From Chitinophaga sp. Ak27 (GTDB lineage: Bacteria > Bacteroidota > Bacteroidia > Chitinophagales > Chitinophagaceae): DNA of 64,000 nt. A model generated the notes under the pieces. That model saw nothing but the letters and a program-made list of their open reading frames with translations. It was not told the origin of the DNA and did no database searches. Made by a program: the position numbers and the translations under genes. Positions 35,101 through 42,938 of the stretch are shown here, piece by piece. Positions within the stretch are counted from its first letter, which is position 1; each line of letters starts with the position of its first letter. The stretch is from positions 62,001-126,000 of the forward strand of contig NZ_JABAOB010000005.1 in the NCBI RefSeq assembly GCF_012726295.1, written 5' to 3'.

Positions 35101-35527
35101 CTTTGGAGCGAAAGAGTTTTATATCGCCGATAATAAAGCCTTCAAATATTACGAAGATACCGCCAGCCTTTCCGGTGGTGAAAAAGCACAGTTTACCTAC
35201 ACTATTCTCGGCGCCGCCATTGCCTACCAGTTTGGTATCAATGAAGCCAACAGGCAGCATCGCAGTCTGCGCTTCATTACAGTGGATGAAGCCTTCAGTA
35301 AACTCGATCCGGAAAAGAGTCACTACCTCATGGAATACTGCGGACAGCTAAACCTGCAACTCCTGGTAGTAACGCCGTTGGATAAACTGAACATTGCCGA
35401 ACCATATATCCATGCGTGTCATTTTGTATCCAACAAAAACAAACGGGATTCCGTAGTGTATAACTTCACCATGGAAGAATACCGCGACCGCAAGAAAGAG
35501 TTCGAATCCATGGCAGTGATGTCGTAG
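32138..35527 (+). CDS. jetC: JetC (SMC-like ATPase) of Wadjet/MksB
   Basis: A 1129-residue SMC-family ATPase. The Walker A motif GANGSGKTT (residues 45-53) is at the N-terminal head. Long coiled-coil arms run through about residues 240-450 and 630-740, separated by a hinge-like middle region. The ABC signature LSGGEKAQ (about 1010) and Walker B FITVDEAFSKLDP (about 1046) complete the C-terminal head. It is the motor of the JetABC condensin that extrudes DNA loops. The next gene downstream is an unrelated HxlR regulator on the other strand, so the JetD nuclease is absent here. Confidence 0.93.
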   Translation: MSTLFNSDSKESGFRLQYLEIYNWGTFHNKIYRLNTNGNTSLLTGANGSGKTTLIDALLTLLVPAGKRFYNQSSGTEQRKDRGEESYFWGYYGKTFSEDSLQSKTEQLRHKENNPYSVLLAYFYNAATMHQITLAQVRWYSGELKRQYIVSPHKLNINDHFGNGKFDMKGDWKKKLRVEFPKTEITDSFKEYATLFSNIFGLRSEKALSLFNQTVGIKVLGDLNTFIRSQMLEETDAEAEFLKLRENYDSLLSSHRAIQKDETQLKMLEPIIENKTAWQELQDRNRELQMLQDILPTWFNRQEKDILERELEALQKEQQVTASTLTSINESLQSLNLRKDELIAQKANNSVDEQLRSIEKSIHYEQKALEAKRNKMEEYNMLADRLELAPNPDEQQFHENIAGAEQLKAAHDKQLETLQEELFHHKSSLTAERAQATRLEEEINSFLNRKNNIPYELIRIRQQLADMLDIHEDDLPFAGELIKVKDAESHWENAIEKVLHNFGLRLLVPEEYIMDINRYINTNNLQTRLVYHKVEEESYTMLRMPNEKDSLLQKIDIKPGTVFKEWLQNQLLDQFDYTCTDDMAVFNRSRKAVTSNGLTRQATRHEKDDRPNRSQQNNYVLGWNNKNKLRLLKEEQDECNGNIDTLQHSITQLENSRKTIATVNTLLNAFLSLRNYAEISWQSHAGVIESFAREKAQLLKTSDKYQVICDQLDEITTQLQSKEKEKERTLQEKGRLDDKAAEKLRHFNQLKVNKLDDISLQYVLEYLTDLSLTEPAETTQELAAYRKRADDNMKATLHDAMRQSAEKEAEITRQLSAFVMPPKAIHDTYPEWLGDVSDLQPHVKYLEEFTSLYENIKFQRLIEHKERFRKYMDTSMLNAITNYRAWIYGQEDLIREVMEDLNEPLRNITFNKNPDTYLQLECRHVRDVEIRNFKEKLSNAVPDSYKYHMEKDEAYGDQLFENIKVLINDLQQNEAWRRKVTDVRNWLDFGAKEFYIADNKAFKYYEDTASLSGGEKAQFTYTILGAAIAYQFGINEANRQHRSLRFITVDEAFSKLDPEKSHYLMEYCGQLNLQLLVVTPLDKLNIAEPYIHACHFVSNKNKRDSVVYNFTMEEYRDRKKEFESMAVMS

Positions 35528-35550
35528 ATACCGTTATTGTTATAAATAAA

Positions 35551-35592
35551 GCAGGGAGATGATAGCCAATAAAACAGCTATCATCTCCCTGC
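35551..35592. terminator. Bidirectional terminator between jetC and hxlR-type gene
   Basis: A perfect 16-bp stem (35551-35566 with 35577-35592) and a 10-nt loop, 24 bases beyond jetC and 24 bases beyond the end of the convergent regulator gene. Confidence 0.85.
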
Positions 35593-35615
35593 TTCATTTA
35601 ACGGGATATCCTATT

Positions 35616-36005
35616 TTATTCCCTGGTTTCAATAACCAGGGAGCTTAACGCTGGCTGACAGGCATACAGCGATGGCATCCCCATTTGTTTCCGCCCCCAT
35701 TCGCTCAGCAGGATAATAAACGGTAACAGTTCCCGGCCCGTATCTGTGAGCTGGTATTCCACGCGGGGCGGCACTTCCAGGTACACGTGCCTTGTAATCA
35801 GTTCATCCTGCTCTAGTTCCCGTAATACCTGTGTGAGCATTTTAGGCGTAATACCGGTCAACGAACGGCGTAATTCGCCATATCTCTTTACACCTGCCCG
35901 CAGGTGATAAATAACCCTTCCTTTATGCTTCCCTCCAATACGCTGGAAGGCGTAATCAACTGCACAAACCGTATCCGACTCATTATTTTTTTGAGCTTTC
36001 TTCAT
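35616..36005 (-). CDS. HxlR-type regulator, likely redox sensing
   Basis: A 129-residue winged-helix regulator of the HxlR family: FQRIGGKHKGRVIYHLRAG, RYGELRRSLTGITPKMLTQV and LRELEQDELITRHVY. A single N-terminal cysteine (C14, DTVCAVDYAF) sits where QorR/YodB-type members have their redox-active Cys. The gene is divergent from a quinone-reductase-like gene (start 36120) with a 114-base spacer. ATG 36005 is chosen over the frame opening at 36029. The family fit is strong; the redox role is inference. Confidence 0.88.
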   Translation of the reverse strand: MKKAQKNNESDTVCAVDYAFQRIGGKHKGRVIYHLRAGVKRYGELRRSLTGITPKMLTQVLRELEQDELITRHVYLEVPPRVEYQLTDTGRELLPFIILLSEWGRKQMGMPSLYACQPALSSLVIETRE

Positions 36006-36119
36006 TTTTTTAGCATTGATTATCAACAATAGTATCTATTTAGTATCTACATTCCCAAATGGTGCATACTTGTCTAAAATAAAGTTAACCCTCAATTTTG
36101 TGGAAGAAAAATTATTCTC

Positions 36120-37133
36120 ATGAAAGCGATCCAACAAATAGCATTCGGACTTGAAAGTTTACAACTCACCGACCTTCCCACACCTACGCCTGCTGCCAAC
36201 GAAGTATTGGTAAAAATAGAAGCCGTGGCGCTCAATTATCTCGATGTGGCGCTGGCTACCGGCACTTACAGTAAAGAGTTGCCATTGCCCCGCATTCCTA
36301 CTTCCGATGGCGCCGGCATCGTTGCTGCTGTTGGCGATAAAGTGAGCAAATGGCAACCAGGCGACAGGGTCATGATACAATATAACCAACTGTGGCAACG
36401 GGGGTTGGCCACGCCGGCTACCAACCATATCAGAACAGGCGTTAGTACACCAGGTTTACTCGCGGAGTATGCTGTTATCCCTGAATATGCGCTCGTACGT
36501 ACTCCTGCCAATTTAACCAGTGCAGAAGCGGCTACGTTACCGGTAGCGGGTGTTACGGCCTGGACAGGGCTGATGAGTTATGCTAACATTCAGCCGGGCC
36601 AAACTGTGCTCACGCAAGGTACTGGCGGCGTATCTCTTTTTGCCCTGCAGATAGCACTGGCAGCTGGCGCCCGTGTAATAGCCACCAGCAGTAATCCCGC
36701 TAAACTGGAAAAATTGAAACAATTAGGTGCTCATGAAGTTATCGACTATAAACAGTATCCCAACTGGCATGAAGAAGTAAGCCGCCTTACTAACGGGGAG
36801 GGGGTACACGCTACACTCGACATCGCCGGCGCCGCCACCATCGTCAATTCCGTGAAATCAGTAGGCTACAACGGCTTTGTGGGCCTGGTAGGATTTATTG
36901 CCGGCGCGCAGCTCCCACTGGATTTGTTTACCATAGTAGGCAACTACATCCGGTTACAGGGTTATTCTGTAGGTAGCGTACAAAGTTTCGAAGCCCTGGC
37001 AGCTGCCATAGCATTAAACAATATTCACCCTGTAATAGATCGCATATTCCCTGTAAGTGAAGTCCAGGAAGCGTTCCGGCATATGGGTAGCGGTAATTAT
37101 TTTGGGAAGATTGTAATTGACATGAATGCCTGA
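36120..37133 (+). CDS. Quinone oxidoreductase-like MDR family protein
   Basis: A 337-residue medium-chain dehydrogenase/reductase, zinc-free because the catalytic cysteine and zinc-cluster cysteines are missing. The N-terminal GroES-like part has NEVLVKIEAVALNYLDV and IPTSDGAGIVAAVGDKV. The Rossmann domain has LTQGTGGVSLFALQIALAAG (glycine motif, about residues 160-180) and GAHEVIDYKQYPNW. Such enzymes reduce quinones or enones with NADPH. It is divergent from the HxlR gene, which probably controls it. Confidence 0.92.
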   Translation: MKAIQQIAFGLESLQLTDLPTPTPAANEVLVKIEAVALNYLDVALATGTYSKELPLPRIPTSDGAGIVAAVGDKVSKWQPGDRVMIQYNQLWQRGLATPATNHIRTGVSTPGLLAEYAVIPEYALVRTPANLTSAEAATLPVAGVTAWTGLMSYANIQPGQTVLTQGTGGVSLFALQIALAAGARVIATSSNPAKLEKLKQLGAHEVIDYKQYPNWHEEVSRLTNGEGVHATLDIAGAATIVNSVKSVGYNGFVGLVGFIAGAQLPLDLFTIVGNYIRLQGYSVGSVQSFEALAAAIALNNIHPVIDRIFPVSEVQEAFRHMGSGNYFGKIVIDMNA

Positions 37134-37145
37134 CCCTTATATATA

Positions 37146-37171
37146 AACGTCCTGCACTACGGCAGGACGTT
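37146..37171 (+). terminator. Probable terminator after the MDR gene
   Basis: A perfect 10-bp stem (37146-37155 with 37162-37171) with a 6-nt loop; the T-run is poor. Confidence 0.6.
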
Positions 37172-37318
37172 ATATCAAGTAAACCATTACACTAAAATTA
37201 TTGTTTCAAGATAGTAAAAATGGGGCGATAAACCGGTTATTTCCTTGTTAAGGTGATCATAACATTATATTTTTATCAATACATGATAAACATCAGTTTC
37301 ATGGATATCTTCACCTGC

Positions 37319-37326
37319 TACCTTTG
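37319..37326 (+). promoter_or_regulatory. Probable -7 element of cydAB
   Basis: TACCTTTG lies 18 bases before the cydA ATG, with a TTTC at 37297-37300 as a -33-like element. Confidence 0.55.
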
Positions 37327-37344
37327 CATCAATAATTCAAGATT

Positions 37345-38736
37345 ATGCCATCCGTAGAAATACTATCCAGGATACAATTTGCTTTTACCATTGCCTTTCA
37401 CTACATCTATCCTCCGCTGAGCATAGGACTGGGGCTATGTTTGGTGATCATGGAAGGGCTTTATCTCAAAACAGGTCTTGCAGTATATAAAGATATTACC
37501 CGCTTCTGGATCAAGATATTTGCCCTGATCTTTGGTATTGGCGTGGCTACCGGTATTGTGATGGAATTTGAGTTTGGTACTAACTGGGCTACTTACTCCC
37601 ATTATGTAGGCGATATTTTTGGCAGCGCCCTGGCGGCCGAGGGGATCTTCGCCTTTGCAATGGAATCAGCCTTCCTGGGGGTATTGCTTTTCGGATGGAA
37701 CCGGGTACATAAAGGCGTCCATTATTTTTCTACCTGTATGGTGGCGCTGGGCTCTATCTTCTCCGCATTGTGGATTGTGATTGCCAACTCCTGGCAACAA
37801 ACACCCGCCGGCTTTCGTATAGAAGGCCACGACCTGGGCGCCCGTGCCGTAGTAACCGACTTCTGGGCCATGGTGTTAAATCCATCTTCTGTAGACCGTT
37901 TTTCGCATGTAATTATAGGCGCGTTCCTCGCAGGGTCTTTCCTGGTAATGAGTGTGGGCGCCTGGTATATATTAAAACAGCGCGCCGTTACCCACGCACA
38001 GGCCATGTTTAAAGTAGGTTTGAGCGTGGCGGTGATTGCTGCACTGCTGCAGCTTTTCACGGGTCATCGTTCCGCGCATTATGTCAGCAAATACCAGCCT
38101 GCAAAATTGGCTGCCATGGAAGGGCATTACGATAGCTCTGCAGTAGCGCCTATGTATATTGTGGGATGGGTAGATAATAAAAATGAGCACACTACCGGTA
38201 TCAAAATTCCCGGCGGACTTTCTTTCCTCACACATGGCAGCTTTTCAGCACCGGTGGAGGGTTTGCGCGCTACGCCCAAAGAAGACAGACCAGGCGCCGT
38301 GAACTTCGTTTTCCAGATGTATCATATGATGATCACCATCGGCATCACGCTCATAGGACTCACACTGCTGGCTGTTTTCCTGCTATGGAAAAAGAAACTC
38401 TTCCAGCAACGCTGGCTGATGGTCATTTTTGCCTGGGCCGTTTTATTACCGCAAATAGCCAACCAGGTGGGATGGTATGCGGCGGAAGTAGGCCGTCAAC
38501 CATGGGTAGTATATAAATTGCTTCGCACCTCTGATGCTTTATCCCGTAAGGTAACAGCCGACCAGGTCATGTTTTCCCTGATCTTATTTACGTTGGTATA
38601 TGTACTGCTGTTTACCCTTTTCATCTATCTGCTGACGAGGAAAATACAGCATGGGCCTGATATCTCCGAAAATGCGGAAATAGAATACGATGGCTATTAC
38701 CACGATAATATTACTTACCATCCTACTAAATTATAA
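37345..38736 (+). CDS. cydA: Cytochrome bd ubiquinol oxidase subunit I
   Basis: A 463-residue, nine-helix subunit of the bd-type terminal oxidase, which oxidises quinol and reduces oxygen to water. The heme ligand H19 is in AFHYIYPPLSIG. Other conserved segments are GWNRVHKGVHYF, NSWQQTPAGFRI, and QIANQVGWYAAEVGRQPW in the quinol-binding part. The short Q-loop places it in the cyanide-insensitive/short-loop group. It is followed 4 bases later by cydB, forming a two-gene operon. Expression under low oxygen is usual for this family. Confidence 0.96.
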   Translation: MPSVEILSRIQFAFTIAFHYIYPPLSIGLGLCLVIMEGLYLKTGLAVYKDITRFWIKIFALIFGIGVATGIVMEFEFGTNWATYSHYVGDIFGSALAAEGIFAFAMESAFLGVLLFGWNRVHKGVHYFSTCMVALGSIFSALWIVIANSWQQTPAGFRIEGHDLGARAVVTDFWAMVLNPSSVDRFSHVIIGAFLAGSFLVMSVGAWYILKQRAVTHAQAMFKVGLSVAVIAALLQLFTGHRSAHYVSKYQPAKLAAMEGHYDSSAVAPMYIVGWVDNKNEHTTGIKIPGGLSFLTHGSFSAPVEGLRATPKEDRPGAVNFVFQMYHMMITIGITLIGLTLLAVFLLWKKKLFQQRWLMVIFAWAVLLPQIANQVGWYAAEVGRQPWVVYKLLRTSDALSRKVTADQVMFSLILFTLVYVLLFTLFIYLLTRKIQHGPDISENAEIEYDGYYHDNITYHPTKL

Positions 38737-38740
38737 TTGT

Positions 38741-39775
38741 ATGGAAACAATACTCGGACTGGATTTACCTACCTGGTGGTTTTTAGTGATCGGAGGATTG
38801 ATTACCGGGTACGGCGTTTTAGATGGTTTTGACCTCGGAGCGGGTGCTTTACATTTATTTTTTAAGAAAGAAGAAAGTCGCCGCCTGGTCCTGAATGCGA
38901 TAGGCCCGGTATGGGATGGTAACGAGGTATGGCTGGTGATAGCTGGAGGGGCGCTGTTTGCGGGCTTCCCGCTGGTATATGGCGTATTGTTATCTACCTT
39001 TTATATTCCCTTTATGTTGTTCCTGGTTGCGCTTATTTTCCGCGCTATTTCCATCGAATTCAGGAGTAAAGAACCGTGGCTATGGTGGCGCAAAATGTGG
39101 GATATCAGCTATATGGTGTCCAGTACCGGGATTACGCTCTTGCTGGGATTGGTACTGGGCAACCTGATACATGGCCTCCCCATGAATAAAGACCATGAGT
39201 TTACCGGCAACGTGCTTACCTTCTTCAACCCTTATGCGATACTGATTGCATTCACCACCTTGTCACTGTTTATGCTACATGGTTCTATTTACCTGGTGAT
39301 GAAAACGGAAAACAGGCTTTACACGCGGCTCACCATTATTGTTAACAACTGTAGTAAATTCTTTATCCTCTGTTTCATTCTAACGTCGATGGCTACCCTG
39401 ATTTACGTACCCCATATGACGCATCAGTTTAAATCGCACCCCAGCTTATTTCTGTTGCCGATGCTGGCGGTGCTGATAGTACTGAATATCAAGAGAAATG
39501 TGGATGCCCGTAAATATTACACCGCTTTTGCTTATTCTTGTATCATCACTGCTTGTCTGTTGATCCTGTTTGCTGTTGGATTATACCCCAATATCGTGAT
39601 CTCTACCACCGATCCGGCTTATAGCATCAGCATTTATGCCGCAGCTTCTTCTGTAAAATCTTTGAAAATCATGCTGTTGATCGCCGCAATAGGCACTCCA
39701 ATGGTGGTGGGATATACTACTTTCCTGTTTTGGACTTTCAGGGGTAAGGTTAAGTTGAATGAGATGAGTTACTAA
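38741..39775 (+). CDS. cydB: Cytochrome bd ubiquinol oxidase subunit II
   Basis: A 344-residue subunit with eight to nine hydrophobic helices. It opens with LPTWWFLVIGGLITGYGVLD and GFDLGAGALHLFF, the CydB signature, and contains GPVWDGNEVWLVIAGG, conserved in the family. ATG 38741 is chosen because the conserved N-terminus begins there; the frame opens inside cydA at 38690. It lies directly behind cydA and is required for assembly of the oxidase. Confidence 0.96.
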   Translation: METILGLDLPTWWFLVIGGLITGYGVLDGFDLGAGALHLFFKKEESRRLVLNAIGPVWDGNEVWLVIAGGALFAGFPLVYGVLLSTFYIPFMLFLVALIFRAISIEFRSKEPWLWWRKMWDISYMVSSTGITLLLGLVLGNLIHGLPMNKDHEFTGNVLTFFNPYAILIAFTTLSLFMLHGSIYLVMKTENRLYTRLTIIVNNCSKFFILCFILTSMATLIYVPHMTHQFKSHPSLFLLPMLAVLIVLNIKRNVDARKYYTAFAYSCIITACLLILFAVGLYPNIVISTTDPAYSISIYAAASSVKSLKIMLLIAAIGTPMVVGYTTFLFWTFRGKVKLNEMSY

Positions 39776-40095
39776 GCGAGCTCAGCATTTATTAGGTCTA
39801 TTAGACAGCTAAGATATCTCAGAGTGACTGCTATTATATAGCGTAATGGGAAGTCCTAAAAAAACAGGTCCCCGCAAGAAATTGCAGGGACTTACCATTT
39901 AACCTATATTCTGTACTGTAGCATTGAATTGATATCTCCCGAAACTCGCCTGTGTCATTTTCTCACTTTCATGCCTTCATCGGGAGGTGTTGTATATTTA
40001 AGACCGTTAACTTTCAATAAAGTTTAACCGGTTTAAAAAATTTTCTAAAAATAATTTTGGGCGACCGAAATTCGTAGCCACAACTTACCGCTTCC
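39776..40095 (+). other. Intergenic region before the WYL regulator, with weak terminator
   Basis: Holds a hairpin at 39868-39891 (GTCCCCGC paired with GCAGGGAC, one mismatch) that may end cydAB, and an imperfect inverted repeat at about 40004-40033 (ACCGTTAACTTT...AAAGTTTAACCGGT), 62 bases before the WYL regulator start. The latter could be an operator. No gene is seen. Confidence 0.4.
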
Positions 40096-41067
40096 ATGAA
40101 CCGCATCGACCGTCTAACTGCCATTCTGATTCAATTACAAGGGAAAAAAATAGTGAAAGCAGCGGAAATAGCTGACCGTTTCAATATCAGCCTGAGAACA
40201 GTATACAGAGATGTGAAAGCCCTGCAGGAGGCCGGCGTGCCCATTGGCGCTGAAGCCGGTACAGGCTACTATATCGTAGATGGGTATCACCTCCCCCCGG
40301 TAATGTTCTCCAAAGAAGAAGCCGCCGCCCTATTGACGGGGGAGAAGCTGATGGAGCAATTTAGCGACCACAGCAACAAAAAGCAGTTTAGCCTGGCGAT
40401 GGAAAAAATACGTTCCGTACTCCGGGGATCGGAAAAAGACTACCTGGAGTCGCTGGAGGAAAATATTGCCGTACTCCGCTACCAGCCCGGCGCTTTGGTT
40501 AATACTGACGGAGATGAGTTCCCCAACCGCTTTTTGTCTGACATCCAGCAGGCACTCGGCCTGAGCCAGGTGATTAATATGGAGTATTTTTCCCTCCAGG
40601 ACGAGGTGGCTACCCGCCGGGAGGTAGAACCCATCGGTATTTTTCATATGAGCCATAAATGGCACCTGATCGCCTTTTGCCGGCTCCGGCAGGGATACCG
40701 CGACTTCCGGTTAGACCGCATCCGTAAACTCAGCCTGTTGAGCAGCAACTATGAAAAAGGAAAACACCCTTCTCTACAAGGTTACCTGGAGCAACAACGC
40801 AACAATCATAAGCAGGAGGCCCACCTGATAAAACTACGCTTCGACAATGACGTGATGCGGCATATCCGGGAGCAGAAATACTATTTTGGGCTGATGGAAG
40901 AAACAGTCAAAGGCGATTTCACTGAACTAACCTTCCTCACTGGCTCCCTAAGCTACTTCTCCCGCTGGCTGGTGATGTTTGGTAACCAGGTAACAGTACT
41001 CGAACCCCTGGAGCTGAAAACCGCTACGGCAAACCTTGTAGCAGAACTCCATCAACATTATTTTTAA
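40096..41067 (+). CDS. YafY-type transcriptional regulator (HTH_11 plus WYL)
   Basis: A 323-residue protein. The N-terminal winged helix-turn-helix is RIDRLTAILIQLQGKKIV, IADRFNISLRTVYRD and VKALQEAGVPI (residues about 3-50). The WYL domain follows in the middle (EVEPIGIFHMSHKWHLIAF, then CRLRQGYRDFRLDRI), ending with the WCX-like C-terminal part. WYL proteins bind nucleic acid or small-molecule ligands and often regulate stress or mobile defence genes. The next gene encodes a DJ-1/GyrI fusion 74 bases downstream. Confidence 0.95.
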   Translation: MNRIDRLTAILIQLQGKKIVKAAEIADRFNISLRTVYRDVKALQEAGVPIGAEAGTGYYIVDGYHLPPVMFSKEEAAALLTGEKLMEQFSDHSNKKQFSLAMEKIRSVLRGSEKDYLESLEENIAVLRYQPGALVNTDGDEFPNRFLSDIQQALGLSQVINMEYFSLQDEVATRREVEPIGIFHMSHKWHLIAFCRLRQGYRDFRLDRIRKLSLLSSNYEKGKHPSLQGYLEQQRNNHKQEAHLIKLRFDNDVMRHIREQKYYFGLMEETVKGDFTELTFLTGSLSYFSRWLVMFGNQVTVLEPLELKTATANLVAELHQHYF

Positions 41068-41141
41068 ATCCGGTATAACTACTGACATAAGGTTGTCATC
41101 AGCCCTTCTTTGCTTTGTATTATCATTAAACACAACACTAT

Positions 41142-42173
41142 ATGAAGAAGCTGACCAATTGTTATGTATTTCTTTTCGATGGCTATTCCGACTGGGAACC
41201 TGCCCTTACCATGTATGGCATTGGCTGCTTTACAGATATTAACGTGGTAACCTTTTCACTGAATGGGGAGGCGGTTGCTTCGGGAGGCAAACTGCCGGTG
41301 CAGCCACGCTCCAGCCTGGAGCAAGCCATGGCAGCTGATATCGATCTGCTTATCTTACCGGGTGGCGCGCCTATGGAACAAGGGGCCAATACGGAAGTGT
41401 TGCCACTGGTACAACAACTGCTGGCACAGCAAAAAACAGTGGCCGCCATCTGTGGCGCCACGGCACTATTGGCCCAACATGGCTTGCTCGACAACATACC
41501 CCATACCAGCAACCACCCGGAAGTATTGAAGATGCTGGCGCCAGCTTATAAGGGCCAAGCCAGCTATCAGCAAAGCCCTGCAGTAGATGGCGGACAAATC
41601 ATTACCGCATCCGGCACCGCCATGGTGGCTTTTGCAAAGGCTATTTTCATACACTTTGATTTACTGGAAAAGGAACAACTGAAATTTTGGTTTGGCTTCT
41701 TTGATACGGATAATAATACCCCGGAGATGGAAACCGCTTCGTCCTTTCATTTCTTCTATCGCCGCTACCAGACCAACTTAGCCGGGATGATGCAACTGGT
41801 GCGTACGGCGATCAAAACGGTATATGAAGCAGCCATTGCGGCGGGACTGGAAATATGTGGCGGCGCACAGTGGCATTACCACAATTTCGACGGACAGCCA
41901 GATACTGTATTCACCCTCGACATCGGCTTGCCCGTTACAGGTGTTCAACCGGTGCCAGCTCCCTGGCTATGCGAAACCATGCCTCCATTCCGCTGCGTAA
42001 GCCTGCAGCACCATGGTCCCTGGGAACAACTGGGCGATACTTACGGAAAGCTGATCACTGGCTTACAAATGCTGGGGACGCCAATGACCGGGTATACCCG
42101 CGAACAGTATCTCCGCTACAATTTCGAACAACCCGCACAAAATATTACCAACGTACAAATCGGGATAGTATAG
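41142..42173 (+). CDS. DJ-1/PfpI domain fused to a GyrI-like domain
   Basis: A 343-residue two-domain protein. Residues 1-190 form a DJ-1/PfpI (GATase-1-like) fold: NCYVFLFDGYSDWEP at the N-terminus and the nucleophile elbow AAICGATALLA with a cysteine. Residues about 205-343 form a GyrI/AraC-effector-binding-like domain (TLDIGLPVTG, VSLQHHGPWEQLGDTYGKL, ending QNITNVQIGIV). GyrI domains bind small molecules in multidrug-type regulators. It is followed by a second, stand-alone GyrI-like protein and preceded by the WYL regulator. No HTH is present, so it is not a DNA-binding regulator. Confidence 0.85.
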   Translation: MKKLTNCYVFLFDGYSDWEPALTMYGIGCFTDINVVTFSLNGEAVASGGKLPVQPRSSLEQAMAADIDLLILPGGAPMEQGANTEVLPLVQQLLAQQKTVAAICGATALLAQHGLLDNIPHTSNHPEVLKMLAPAYKGQASYQQSPAVDGGQIITASGTAMVAFAKAIFIHFDLLEKEQLKFWFGFFDTDNNTPEMETASSFHFFYRRYQTNLAGMMQLVRTAIKTVYEAAIAAGLEICGGAQWHYHNFDGQPDTVFTLDIGLPVTGVQPVPAPWLCETMPPFRCVSLQHHGPWEQLGDTYGKLITGLQMLGTPMTGYTREQYLRYNFEQPAQNITNVQIGIV

Positions 42174-42313
42174 CAACAGCCATTCCCCGGGAAGCAGACT
42201 ACAGCCACTTTCCGGGGATATATGGCGCACTAATTTTTACCCCCATGAAACTATATACCAGGCTGGGATGGCTGCTCATAACATCATTTATACTTGACCA
42301 ATATCTTATAACA

Positions 42314-42916
42314 ATGAAACAAGATTTAACCAAAACCTTTAAACAGTACTACACGGCTACCAGTGAACCGGCGCTGGCCACCATGGAGAAAGGGCTTTTT
42401 CTGACCATTGCTGGTCAGGGCGATCCCAATGGCGCCGGGTTTGCCGATGCAACCGCCGCATTATATGCGGTGGCCTATGGCATCAAGTTCAACAGCAAAG
42501 AGAAAGGGCACGATTTCACCGTCAGCAAGCTGGAAGGCTTCTGGTGGGTAGACGATGTTACCACCGATCCTTTAAAAGTACCGCGGGATCAGTGGCATTA
42601 CGAACTGGCTATCCGGATTCCCGATGAAATTACCCGCCAGCAGTTCTCTGAAGCATTGTTGGCAGCAGAGAAAAAGAAGAAATCTTCCAAAATCCGCAAA
42701 GTTGATTATAAAGAAATAGCCGAAGGACTTTGTGTACAGTTGCTACATACCGGGGCTTACAGTGAAGAGCCAGCCTCCTTGAAGAAGATGGATGATTTTA
42801 TGCACCAGCATGGATTAAAGATGAATGGGCGGCACCATGAAATTTATCTTTCCGATTTCCGGAAAACAGCACCGGAAAAACTGAAAACGATATTAAGGCA
42901 TCCCGTAAGTCGTTAG
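42314..42916 (+). CDS. GyrI-like small-molecule-binding protein
   Basis: A 200-residue stand-alone GyrI-like protein. After a start MKQDLTKTFKQYYTATSEP, the domain includes MEKGLFLTIAGQGDPNG, KLEGFWWVDDVTTDP, and EGLCVQLLHTGAYSEEPASL near the C-terminus, the conserved GPY/GAY-type ligand loop. ATG 42314 is chosen because the family-like sequence starts there; ATG 42245 would add a hydrophobic leader. It lies about 140 bases after the fusion gene and probably shares its transcript. Confidence 0.85.
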   Translation: MKQDLTKTFKQYYTATSEPALATMEKGLFLTIAGQGDPNGAGFADATAALYAVAYGIKFNSKEKGHDFTVSKLEGFWWVDDVTTDPLKVPRDQWHYELAIRIPDEITRQQFSEALLAAEKKKKSSKIRKVDYKEIAEGLCVQLLHTGAYSEEPASLKKMDDFMHQHGLKMNGRHHEIYLSDFRKTAPEKLKTILRHPVSR

Positions 42917-42938
42917 TAGAATAAGGATAGGAGAAGTG

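Noticed and set aside
35528..40095. Possible jetD downstream of jetC
   Set aside because: The genes here are an HxlR regulator, an MDR reductase and cydAB; none has DUF3322/DUF2220-like sequence.
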